Source: Legionella sp. (lineage in GTDB: Bacteria; Pseudomonadota; Gammaproteobacteria; Legionellales; Legionellaceae). From it: a DNA stretch of 64,000 nt. Both the position numbers and the translations under genes were made by a program. Location of the stretch: positions 78,817-142,816 of the forward strand of contig JAFKHV010000008.1 of NCBI GenBank assembly GCA_017306715.1. The letters run 5' to 3'. Positions 9,385 to 16,721 of this stretch are shown here, piece by piece. Position 1 is the first letter of the stretch; the number at the start of each line of letters is the position of its first letter. A model generated the notes under the pieces. That model searched no databases, had not been told where the DNA came from, and saw only the letters and a program-made list of their open reading frames with translations.

Positions 9385-9413
9385 TTGACTAATCAATTAC
9401 TTAACGCTAAGAT
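9385..9413 (+). promoter_or_regulatory. Sigma-70-like promoter facing away from repA
   Basis: TTGACT (9385-9390), 17-bp spacer, TAAGAT (9408-9413), on the strand opposite repA, just upstream of a terminator hairpin. It would drive a short RNA complementary to the repA leader. The -10 lies in one arm of a TTAACGCTAA / TTAGCGTTAA inverted repeat (9401-9410, 9434-9443). Confidence 0.5.
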
Positions 9414-9420
9414 ATATTTG

Positions 9421-9475
9421 TTTAGGTTATACTTTAGCGTTAACCGGAAAGCCCGCGCCAACGGGCTTTTTTTTT
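9421..9475 (+). ncRNA. Putative antisense copy-control RNA of repA
   Basis: A predicted transcript of about 55 nt, from about 9421 to a strong intrinsic terminator (AAAGCCCG, 6-nt loop, CGGGCTTT, then a T-tract to about 9475). It is complementary to the repA leader. IncFII-type plasmids use such an RNA (CopA/RNAI) to limit RepA synthesis. Promoter and terminator are seen in the sequence; the function is inferred. Confidence 0.5.
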
Positions 9476-9571
9476 ATTCTATTTTTACAATAATATTCTT
9501 CGCTTAAATATTCATTTTCCGATGAAATCATATGCAAATGAACAAGTCAATTGATTTGGATTGGCACTTAA

Positions 9572-9608
9572 AAAGCATAATGATATCAAATAGATATCAT
9601 TATGCTTT
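9572..9608 (-). terminator. Perfect hairpin after the par operon
   Basis: 16-bp perfect arms (AAAGCATAATGATATC and its complement) around a 5-bp loop, about 75 bp beyond the RHH gene. Read on the minus strand it is followed by a TTTT run, so it may terminate the parA transcript. The stem is AT-rich and shares ATAATGAT with nearby repeats, so it may instead be a protein-binding site. Confidence 0.45.
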
Positions 9609-9682
9609 CATAATTAAAGCATTTTGATTGCATAAAATTTATTTTATGATTGCATAATGATTGCAATTTACTAATATAAAAA

Positions 9683-9964
9683 TTATTCTTCTTTCAACTC
9701 CCTTAATTTTTTTCTAATGGCTGGCCTTAACAATTCAAGACAAACGGCATTCATAGAAAGCCCTGTCATATTCATAATTTCTTGAATATCATTCCAATAA
9801 CTTTCAGGTGCTCTCAAGTACAAGGTTTTAGTTGGCTCTTTACCTGATCTTTTTATTTCACTTTCTTGAGATTGTCCTTTATCAAAACTTAAAAACTCTC
9901 GCTCCTTCCTTTCTTTTTCTTCCTGAGACAAAGGGGGTCTTTTAAAAGTAGGCTTATTAGACAT
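9683..9964 (-). CDS. Small RHH partition protein (ParB/ParG-like)
   Basis: A 93-residue protein, using the ATG at 9964 that overlaps the end of parA (ATGTCTAA); an upstream in-frame start would add 11 residues inside parA. The N-terminal half is charged and probably flexible. The C-terminal half (KTLYLRAPESYWNDIQEIM, GLSMNAVCLELLRPAIRKKL) has the strand-helix-helix form of RHH centromere-binding proteins. With parA it forms a type Ib-like partition pair: it would bind repeated DNA sites near the operon and repress it. The TGCAATCA arrays around the operon are the obvious candidate targets. Confidence 0.7.
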   Translation of the reverse strand: MSNKPTFKRPPLSQEEKERKEREFLSFDKGQSQESEIKRSGKEPTKTLYLRAPESYWNDIQEIMNMTGLSMNAVCLELLRPAIRKKLRELKEE

Positions 9965-10598
9965 TAAAAATCTCCTCATAAAGAGATAAAATTTCACTTG
10001 ACGCCTTCTTGTCTTCAGGCAATAACTCTTTGACGCTTTTTCCGGTGATGGCAGCTTTTCTAAATGCTATTCGTTCTGTTATAGTAGTGTTAAGTAAAGT
10101 TAGCTCCTCAAAGTCATCCAGAAATCCTTCTGCTTCCTCACCCTCTTTAACAGAGGGATTTGACGATGCCTGATTTATCATTACAAATGCCTTCAATCCC
10201 TCATTAATTGCTCTTGCATCATTCACATGAGTATTAATTTTGGCTAAAGTCCATAAATCAAATTGTGATGCCCTCAAGGGAAATACAGCTTTATCTGCAA
10301 CTAACAACGAGGTTCTCAGTTCCACTGAATCTCGTCCGCCAGCATCAATAATGATATCGTCAAATTTACTCTTCAAGGCTAGAATTTCTTTTTTAACATT
10401 GTCAAATTTTTGAATAGTAGTAACTCTAGGTGATGTGTTATGTTCATCTCTAGTTAAACTCCAAAAACTAGCCGTTTTTTGAGGATCTGTATCAACAAGC
10501 AAAACATCACGACCATCTAATGCCCGAAGAGCCGCAAGATTAGTAGATATGGTTGTTTTTCCGGTTCCACCCTTTTCCCCGCCTATTAGCAGAATCAT
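9957..10598 (-). CDS. parA: ParA-family partition ATPase
   Basis: A 213-residue ParA/Soj-type ATPase with the deviant Walker A GGEKGGTGKTT near the N-terminus, DTDPQ (A') and DDIIIDAGGRDS (Walker B). There is no N-terminal helix-turn-helix, so it belongs to the short, type Ib group in which the small partner, not ParA, represses the operon. It moves plasmid copies apart on the nucleoid. It overlaps the RHH gene by 8 bp and faces away from the 22-bp repeat array at 10789. Confidence 0.9.
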   Translation of the reverse strand: MILLIGGEKGGTGKTTISTNLAALRALDGRDVLLVDTDPQKTASFWSLTRDEHNTSPRVTTIQKFDNVKKEILALKSKFDDIIIDAGGRDSVELRTSLLVADKAVFPLRASQFDLWTLAKINTHVNDARAINEGLKAFVMINQASSNPSVKEGEEAEGFLDDFEELTLLNTTITERIAFRKAAITGKSVKELLPEDKKASSEILSLYEEIFNV

Positions 10599-10788
10599 TT
10601 GTCACTCCTTATTTGAAATTTGAAGAATCATTCAATGAATAAAATTGATATCATATAGCAATCAATTTGATAGCGCAATGATTGCAAAAATTAACTAATA
10701 AAAGAAGGGGCTATTATTGATGCGCCTAAACATCAGCCAATAAAATAGAGGATGGATGTATTTTTTCATTATATAAGCTAATGCATAA

Positions 10789-11018
10789 TGCAATCAAACT
10801 ACAGCATTAATGCAATCAAACTACAGCATTAATGCAATCAAACTACAGTATTAATGCAATCAAACTACAGCATTAATGCAATCAAACTACAGTATTAATG
10901 CAATCAAACTACAGTATTAATGCAATCAAACTACAGTATTAATGCAATCAAACTACAGTATTAATGCAATCAAACTGCAGTATTAATGCAATCAAACTGC
11001 AGTATTAATGCAATCAAA
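10789..11018. repeat. 22-bp direct-repeat array (11 units), probable centromere or iterons
   Basis: TGCAATCAAA recurs at exactly 22-bp spacing from 10789 to 11009 (11 starts; the last unit is partial). The unit is TGCAATCAAACTACAGTAT plus TAA, varying mainly at C/T in the CAG(C/T)AT part and A/G in CT(A/G)CAG. Two helical turns per unit put the sites on one DNA face. The array is about 190 bp upstream of parA. The same TGCAATCA core (or its complement) occurs singly on both sides of the operon. A partition site bound by the RHH protein is most likely; replication iterons are the alternative. Confidence 0.85.
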
Positions 11019-11512
11019 GGGGCTTGGGGAGTAATGGAACGGCCAACCAACTTAAGGTTGTAGCGCAAGCCATAATCGTGCATGCCTCATAAGCACACCT
11101 CCATCACTATTACAGGATGCGATTTAAATTTATCGATTCCAATTTTTTTCCACCCAAATAGCTGACAGGGGAAGTGACCACATCCGCGTCAGAACTTACG
11201 GTTTGACATCTAAGTTTGCTCTAAAACCGTAAATTCTCCCACATCCTCTATTTCAATAACTGCATCACTAAAATAAGTACCCATCGTAATCAAATGCTTA
11301 TGTGGTAAAAGTGATATATTTACCCTACTAAAAGTCTCGTAAAAAAATCATTACAGTGGATAAAACAAATTGGATCACATAAAGCGCAATCATAGAGATG
11401 GCAATACGCATACATTTCGAATGCCTTTTGATATCAATATGATTGCATCATCATATCAAATCAGTTGCATATCATGAACTACGCAAGACCAAATATGTCA
11501 CCTTTTGCCCGA
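11019..11512. other. Gene-free stretch between par repeats and a MITE-like element
   Basis: About 490 bp. Only very short reading frames are present, one being a 24-codon minus-strand frame near 11224-11285 that could be a remnant. One TGATTGCA core lies at 11440-11447. Nothing else was recognised. Confidence 0.4.
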
Positions 11513-11636
11513 GGAAGTCAGGGTACGTGTGCAAATGAACCATTTCTATGAAAAAAGGCTGTAGCCCATATTTGGCAAGGCCTACATCCCTGTTTTAAAA
11601 GTGAAGTGACTTATTTGCACACGTACCCTGACTTCC
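11513..11636. mobile_element. MITE-like element with 24-bp terminal inverted repeats
   Basis: A 124-bp unit bounded by perfect 24-bp inverted repeats (GGAAGTCAGGGTACGTGTGC...at 11513-11536, its complement at 11613-11636). The 76-bp interior codes for nothing. This is the form of a miniature inverted-repeat transposable element or of an insertion sequence reduced to its ends. No clear target duplication is visible and no family is assigned. Confidence 0.6.
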
Positions 11637-11739
11637 CCCGAATATCGTTTTAAGATTTCTCAATAGTGCATTAGCATAGTTTCGATTAAGAAATGATTGC
11701 AAAATGCGGCAAATAACAATAATTATGAAATCAAAAGGA

Positions 11740-11774
11740 AATCATTATGCAATCAAAAAGATTGCATAATGATT
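11740..11774. repeat. 15-bp-arm inverted repeat containing the par core
   Basis: Perfect arms AATCATTATGCAATC and its complement around AAAAA. The right arm is identical to 9648-9662 on the other side of parAB. It contains the TGCAATCA core of the 22-bp array and is probably another binding site of the partition protein. Confidence 0.65.
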
Positions 11775-11956
11775 CCACCTTGGCTATCAAATAGAAAATT
11801 GTAGTCTCTTACTAAAATATTCATCAGGTTAAATATTAATTAATTTGAATATGCCAACTTAAAGTAAAGAAGACCAGAGAATAGCTATAGTACAAATCGC
11901 AATTGCAACGCATATTTGCTAAAATCATAACCCCAATGATTTATTAATGGACCGCA

Positions 11957-13207
11957 GTGAAATTGATTTCGAAGCAAATTAAATCTACGACTAAAGAGTT
12001 TTTAGGTAATTACATTTCTATACCATTATTGGCATGGTTAATTTTACCTCTGATATTGATGGACACATTTGTCTCTTCCTTATGCTTAAACATATCTGTA
12101 TATTTTACAAAAGTTCGACATTTCGAACCTTTTTTAATAGGCGAAACAGTATCCCTGTATTATGTGGGCAGCTTTATAGGATCACTAATTGGTGGGTCTT
12201 TAACTTTAAAATACTCATCATTAAAAATCGCTAGCATAAGCAGCATATTACTTGGAATTGCTTTTTTATCGCTAATAAATACGCGCGATGTTTTTGAATT
12301 AAAAATTATGATGCTATGCATTGGACTATTAACCAACTTATTGTCTACTAATAATTTATCCAGTTTTATTAGAACCGCAAAAAATGATCCCGGCATGAAA
12401 TTAAAACTGATAAATTTAGAACTGGCGATATTTAATTTAAGTTTTTCAATAAGCGCTTACGTACTAATTAGCCTTGGTGTAGAGCTAATTGACTATATTT
12501 TAATATTTACAAGCATCTGCCTATGTGTTTTGGGTATATTTGCATATTGTATAAAACACATCGACATATTCTCACCACCTAAGACTCTTAATCAAAGAGG
12601 GTTATGTAAGCCTAAAAACTACAAAATATTATTAGGTATATTATTCTCAGTAATTCTTGTAGGTTTAATTTTCTCAATGATAAAAGTTATTTATGCACCA
12701 ACTATAGAAAATAGGTTTGGAGATAATGGAGTATCAGTTTTAGTTGCCTCGATTAATCCTTGGATAATATTTTTATTGCAACCATTTTTAGTTAATCGAT
12801 TAAAAAATAAAGATAATATTATAGTTATGGGATTTGGGGCATTTATTATAGGTACAGGATATTTATTTTTTGGACTTTCTTCATCTTTTTGGATGACAGT
12901 ATTTTCATTGATTTTTTTGACCTTGGGAGAAATGCTATACTCACCAATATCTAAAAGCATTATTATTTCTCTATTCGATCACGGTAGGGAGGGTTTTGCT
13001 TTAGGTTTATGGCGAGCAGTATTTCTTGGAAGTGGTTTTATAGGTCCTATTTTTTCTGGATGGGCAGCCCAAAAATATGGGAATATGATGGTATGGGAGT
13101 TCTGTGGTATTTTGGGATTATCCGGCCTTCTATTATGTTTGATAATAAGCCAAAGCTATAGATACACAATTGAAGTAAACCAGCTTAACAGTGCTACTCC
13201 AAATTAG
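11957..13207 (+). CDS. MFS transporter, candidate exporter of the borosin product
   Basis: A 416-residue major facilitator with about 12 hydrophobic segments and MFS-like loops (WRAVFLGSGFIGPIFSGWAA near the C-terminal half). The start is GTG at 11957, the only sensible one before the first membrane helix (IPLLAWLILPLILMDTF); the ribosome site is weak. It is 28 bp upstream of the small peptide gene and then the methyltransferase, all on the plus strand, so it is probably in one transcript with them. Export of the modified peptide is inferred from this position. The island is visibly more AT-rich than the tra genes. Confidence 0.8.
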   Translation: MKLISKQIKSTTKEFLGNYISIPLLAWLILPLILMDTFVSSLCLNISVYFTKVRHFEPFLIGETVSLYYVGSFIGSLIGGSLTLKYSSLKIASISSILLGIAFLSLINTRDVFELKIMMLCIGLLTNLLSTNNLSSFIRTAKNDPGMKLKLINLELAIFNLSFSISAYVLISLGVELIDYILIFTSICLCVLGIFAYCIKHIDIFSPPKTLNQRGLCKPKNYKILLGILFSVILVGLIFSMIKVIYAPTIENRFGDNGVSVLVASINPWIIFLLQPFLVNRLKNKDNIIVMGFGAFIIGTGYLFFGLSSSFWMTVFSLIFLTLGEMLYSPISKSIIISLFDHGREGFALGLWRAVFLGSGFIGPIFSGWAAQKYGNMMVWEFCGILGLSGLLLCLIISQSYRYTIEVNQLNSATPN

Positions 13208-13235
13208 CTATGACCAATAAGACAGTGGAGGAAAA

Positions 13236-13433
13236 ATGTCTCTAATATATATGTTAGAAAAAATGGCATATGAGCCATTGAGTGATACTTATCAAGTTTT
13301 AAATAAATTAAACCAAAAGAACCTAAATAATAATTTAATAAGAGAGCAGTTAATTAAAGAATTAGCTATCGACAATTCAAATATTAGGTATGACTTATTT
13401 GCATGTGAAACACATGTAGTTTCAGTTAACTAG
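13236..13433 (+). CDS. Candidate split-borosin precursor peptide, 65 residues
   Basis: A small gene with an excellent ribosome site (GGAGGAAAA then ATG), 13 bp before the methyltransferase gene. Residues 1-50 are helical and charged with no signal peptide, as expected for a leader or borosin-binding domain. The last residues, ACETHVVSVN, form a hydrophobic beta-branched tail that would be the methylated core. In the Shewanella SonA/SonM pair the precursor is likewise a separate short protein with a hydrophobic C-terminal core (from memory). Val61, Val62 and Val64 are the likeliest methylation sites. Assignment as substrate rests on the adjacent enzyme. Confidence 0.7.
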   Translation: MSLIYMLEKMAYEPLSDTYQVLNKLNQKNLNNNLIREQLIKELAIDNSNIRYDLFACETHVVSVN

Positions 13434-13446
13434 GAAGAAGATTGCA

Positions 13447-14232
13447 TTGAAAAAATTAATAATTGCAGGAACGGGAATTAAATTTCTTTCACATTTAACT
13501 ATTGAAGTGAAATCTGCAATTGAAACGAGCTGCTGTGTTGTTTTTCTATTAAATGAGCCAGCAATGAAGAATTGGGTGGTAAAAAATGCAAGAAAATATA
13601 TATCACTAGATGATATATATTTCTCTTCAAAACAAAGATCTGAGTCTTATGAAAAAATAGCAAATGAGCTTCTCAGTAGCATACAAAAAAATGATAACGT
13701 CTGCTTTTTAATTTATGGACACCCTACATTTTTTTCTTCTGTTGTTGAAAAAATAAAAAAAAGAATTTCATCTAAAGATATAATAATTCAAGTAATGCCT
13801 GGTATATCAGCAATGGACTGCCTTTTCGCAGATCTTAAAATTGATCCAGGTAGTATGGGCTTACAATCATACGATGCTACGGAATTCTTATTATATGACG
13901 AAAAATTTTCCACAACTTCTCATTTAGTATTATGGCAAATAGCCATAATAGGGGAGATAGGAATCGTAAAGAATAGCGAAATTAATTTAGATAGGCAGAA
14001 AAAAGCTATAACTATTTTAATTACAAAATTATTATTACATTATCCTGCAGATCATATTGTAAAACTCTATGTCGCATCCCAATACCCAAGTATAGAATTT
14101 GAATTAGTTTCTATAGAATTGCAAAAATTAAATGAAATAAATATATCGAGATTAGCAACCCTATACATTCCTCCATCAAAGGAGAAAACCATTAATCTCG
14201 ATGTAATCAATGAATTAAAATTAATTTTTTAA
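13447..14232 (+). CDS. Borosin-type peptide backbone alpha-N-methyltransferase
   Basis: A 261-residue tetrapyrrole-methylase-fold enzyme with a TTG start (ribosome site GGAAGAAG, no ATG nearby). GTGIK opens the SAM domain. LIYGHPTFF, MPGISAMDCLFADLKIDPG, QSYDATEFLLY and SHLVLWQIAIIGE closely match SonM of split borosins as I recall it. Tyr58, Arg64, Tyr68 and Tyr90 have the same spacing (6, 4, 22) as catalytic Tyr66, Arg72, Tyr76 and Tyr98 of fungal OphMA. Porphyrin methylases lack this set, and no cobalamin or siroheme gene is near. It should transfer methyl groups from SAM to amide nitrogens of the adjacent peptide. The clasp-bearing C-terminal region of about 80 residues is present; the precursor is not fused. 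Confidence 0.88.
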   Translation: MKKLIIAGTGIKFLSHLTIEVKSAIETSCCVVFLLNEPAMKNWVVKNARKYISLDDIYFSSKQRSESYEKIANELLSSIQKNDNVCFLIYGHPTFFSSVVEKIKKRISSKDIIIQVMPGISAMDCLFADLKIDPGSMGLQSYDATEFLLYDEKFSTTSHLVLWQIAIIGEIGIVKNSEINLDRQKKAITILITKLLLHYPADHIVKLYVASQYPSIEFELVSIELQKLNEINISRLATLYIPPSKEKTINLDVINELKLIF

Positions 14233-14233
14233 C

Positions 14234-15574
14234 CTAGTTTGTTGCTATTTGTATACATCCCCTTAAAAACTTTCCTTCATGACAAAATTTCTTATTTGAT
14301 TCACTAAAACTATAAACAAAACGAGGATCAATTTCTTGCAAAGTTTCAGAGCCATTAATTTTATCATTCCCACAAGGCACGTTATGAAAAAATGTAAAGT
14401 TTATTCTTTGCGCTAACTCACTAAAAACAGTTTTATTAAGCATACTCGAATCATATCTCATTGATTCTAAAAATGAAGGGAGAATGTAGTCTATAGCTTT
14501 AATTTCATCATTAGCGCTAACTCTATTATTTCGCTTTATTGAAAAACTAGGCATTGTTGGATGTTGTAAAGAGTAATATATAGGATTGTTATCTGTTTCA
14601 AATTTAAATATATTAGGCACCATGACAGTAGGGTGGTGTTCAATGTCATAATAATCACAAAAAGCATGTTGTATATTATGAAGAGGGAGTAAATGTTCAT
14701 CTGTTGCAGGAATATATCCAGGCATTTCTCCTAAAGCGATTTTTATCAAATGTATTGCAGTATTGGTGATATAAGGATTAGTAATCTTAAGATTATGGTT
14801 ACGTTGTACATAAGAGTAAAATATTTCGTAAAATATATTATTTGAGTCATATTGATGAAGTATACGATCACTCTCTGATATATAGGCCTTAAGATCTCTC
14901 CACTCAGAGTCTTGTGCAAGAGACTGTATCCATTTTTCCGAAAAATATAATAAACAAACCTTCCAATTTGATTCTATTGTTTCAGATAGAGCAATTTTTT
15001 TAAAAACATTCCAATGCTCAGAAATTTTTTTAGGTGCTACTATTTTCGATTTTAAGCTATTACTAAGCTTAATAATATTATTATGGCTATTGATGCTTGG
15101 AAGCAAAAAGCTAGTGCGAGATCCAGCAGATGCTTTCAATACACCATTCGGTGAGTAATTTCTAGATAGTTTTTTGTTTAAAATAATTGATTTATTAAAG
15201 ATCCGACCTGGTCCTGCAACATCATATGGTATAACCTCACCATCTATCTCAATAAAATACTCAATTTCATTTTCCAAAATCATCCCTAATGGAGAGGTAC
15301 TCATTCCATAACCTAATTCATTTTTAATTTCTATTGGAAGAGACTCATCAGACAACTTACGAAATCCCCCATCTGGAGACGGTAGATAGGAGCTTTCTGT
15401 ATCCCCCTTTAACATACCATATGGTAGATATAGGAGATACACGGGGTAATCTGATCCTGGAGACAGCTTGTTTGCTAAAGCTGCAAATTCAGCATCAGCT
15501 TTGTTAACTTTTTCGGATATTTTTTGCCATGTTGTTCTAACAACACCAAAATTATTATCTTCATGTGAAAACAT
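14234..15574 (-). CDS. Hypothetical protein, 446 residues
   Basis: Not recognised. A soluble protein with no signal peptide or membrane segment. It converges on the methyltransferase gene, the two stops being one base apart. Points of note are a His/Asp-rich segment (HNIQHAFCDYYDIEHHP) and a Cys/Gly-rich C-terminus (VPCGNDKINGS, FCHEGKFLRGC). It is as AT-rich as the borosin genes and may have arrived with them, as a second tailoring enzyme or as immunity, but the opposite direction leaves this open. Confidence 0.65.
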   Translation of the reverse strand: MFSHEDNNFGVVRTTWQKISEKVNKADAEFAALANKLSPGSDYPVYLLYLPYGMLKGDTESSYLPSPDGGFRKLSDESLPIEIKNELGYGMSTSPLGMILENEIEYFIEIDGEVIPYDVAGPGRIFNKSIILNKKLSRNYSPNGVLKASAGSRTSFLLPSINSHNNIIKLSNSLKSKIVAPKKISEHWNVFKKIALSETIESNWKVCLLYFSEKWIQSLAQDSEWRDLKAYISESDRILHQYDSNNIFYEIFYSYVQRNHNLKITNPYITNTAIHLIKIALGEMPGYIPATDEHLLPLHNIQHAFCDYYDIEHHPTVMVPNIFKFETDNNPIYYSLQHPTMPSFSIKRNNRVSANDEIKAIDYILPSFLESMRYDSSMLNKTVFSELAQRINFTFFHNVPCGNDKINGSETLQEIDPRFVYSFSESNKKFCHEGKFLRGCIQIATN

Positions 15575-15725
15575 TTACACATCCTGGTCAATATAAAACC
15601 CCGATCTAAAAACCATTTTTAAAAGTGTTTTTAATGTTGTTTATTATAACACCAAACCATGTTGGAATAGATATTAATTAATTTTATGTACGATTATTTG
15701 TAAATTAGTAATGGAGAATAAGGAC

Positions 15726-15914
15726 ATGAATACTTTTTTTGATAGTTCAAATTTATTTATAAATTATGTTTTGGAGAATACTAGTCACAATATTTCTTCA
15801 TTATCTGAAATTCTTGCAATACCAATTAAGCGTCTTTCATCCTTAGATAAACTAACCAAGTATGATCAAATTAAAATCGATAGTCTTAAAAAATTGTTAG
15901 AAAAAAATTGTTAA
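15726..15914 (+). CDS. Small hypothetical protein, 62 residues
   Basis: Start at the second in-frame ATG, which has the better ribosome site (AAGGAC five bases upstream). Residues form two or three predicted helices and an LSEILAIPIKRLSSLDKL segment that resembles a weak helix-turn-helix. Its 3' end overlaps the 3' end of the convergent repressor gene by 18 bp. It might be a small regulator paired with the repressor. Family unknown. Confidence 0.5.
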   Translation: MNTFFDSSNLFINYVLENTSHNISSLSEILAIPIKRLSSLDKLTKYDQIKIDSLKKLLEKNC

Positions 15915-16553
15915 ATGATTTTGCATTACGCCCAAAATAGTAAATTGCATGGCAGAGGAGGTTGTTATCTCCGGCCACTCTTTATTTAGGGGGCAGAACT
16001 TAATTATTTGATTATCCATCAAAGAATTATCAATATACATTTTTCTAAACAATATAGTATTCGAGGTGTTTATTTTAAATAACACATAATCCCCATGTAT
16101 TGGAGAAATATTTTTTTCTAAAATAACGATGTCATTTTTCTTATATAAATCACTCATACTACTATCATGAAGTGAAAATGCAAAAATTTCGGGTGATAAT
16201 ATATTCTCTAAATGATGGGGGATCGGAATCCAATTATTTGATACATCTGGAAATCCATTAATTAAATTTCCTATGTCGTATAATGGGATTTTATAGAAAT
16301 AATCTTTTTCAATTGAGCGGAATTTCTGAATCAAGGAATCGTCAAAATCCATGCATAATAAATAAGCTGCGGGGACTCTGAGGGCATCTTCTAATATTTT
16401 AGCCTCATCCAATCCAGGAGTTCTTCTTCCATTCTCCCAATTACTAATTCTCGACTTATTAAAACCGGTTAACTTAGATAAATCTACCGCTGACATCTTA
16501 TTCTTTTTTCTTGCTTCTTGAATACGTAATCCAATTTCTTGCTTGATATTCAT
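15897..16553 (-). CDS. prpA: Phage-type repressor (HTH plus S24-like domain), PrpA-like
   Basis: A 218-residue repressor if started at the ATG at 16553; an in-frame upstream ATG would add 19 residues that overlap the operator. Residues 1-60 form an XRE helix-turn-helix (MSAVDLSKLTGFNKSRISNW), and the C-terminal half an S24/LexA-like domain (FSLHDSSMSDLYKKNDIVIL with the serine, then a Lys in LFRKM). No Ala-Gly cleavage site is evident between the domains, so self-cleavage is doubtful. It is divergent from lvrA and lies beside a 16-bp perfect palindrome. In Legionella mobile elements PrpA occupies this place next to lvrABC, so it is probably the switch for excision or transfer. Confidence 0.75.
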   Translation of the reverse strand: MNIKQEIGLRIQEARKKNKMSAVDLSKLTGFNKSRISNWENGRRTPGLDEAKILEDALRVPAAYLLCMDFDDSLIQKFRSIEKDYFYKIPLYDIGNLINGFPDVSNNWIPIPHHLENILSPEIFAFSLHDSSMSDLYKKNDIVILEKNISPIHGDYVLFKINTSNTILFRKMYIDNSLMDNQIIKFCPLNKEWPEITTSSAMQFTILGVMQNHLTIFF

Positions 16554-16582
16554 AATTAATACTTGAGATAAGTTTTCATTGC

Positions 16583-16598
16583 GTGTACTATAGTACAC
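16583..16598. promoter_or_regulatory. 16-bp perfect palindrome, probable PrpA operator
   Basis: GTGTACTATAGTACAC, a perfect palindrome in the divergent prpA-lvrA intergenic region, 29 bp upstream of the chosen prpA start. Its size and place suit an XRE repressor operator. Its position also argues for the shorter prpA start. Confidence 0.6.
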
Positions 16599-16721
16599 AT
16601 AAGGAAACATATATATACCGATGTGTTGTTTACTTTACATTAATATGACTGAATTTTAAATAAAAATTTAAAATTTTATGGTCTTATTTAAAAGGAAGAT
16701 AAAGCAAAGGAAGTCTTAGGA

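Noticed and set aside
10789..11018. CRISPR-like repeat array
   Set aside because: The repeats are directly adjacent 22-bp units without unique spacers, and no cas gene is present. It is an iteron or centromere-type array.
13447..14232. Precorrin/siroheme or RsmI-type methylase as the name of the methyltransferase
   Set aside because: The fold is shared, but the Tyr-Arg-Tyr-Tyr spacing, the SonM-like blocks and the adjacent small peptide point to a peptide N-methyltransferase.
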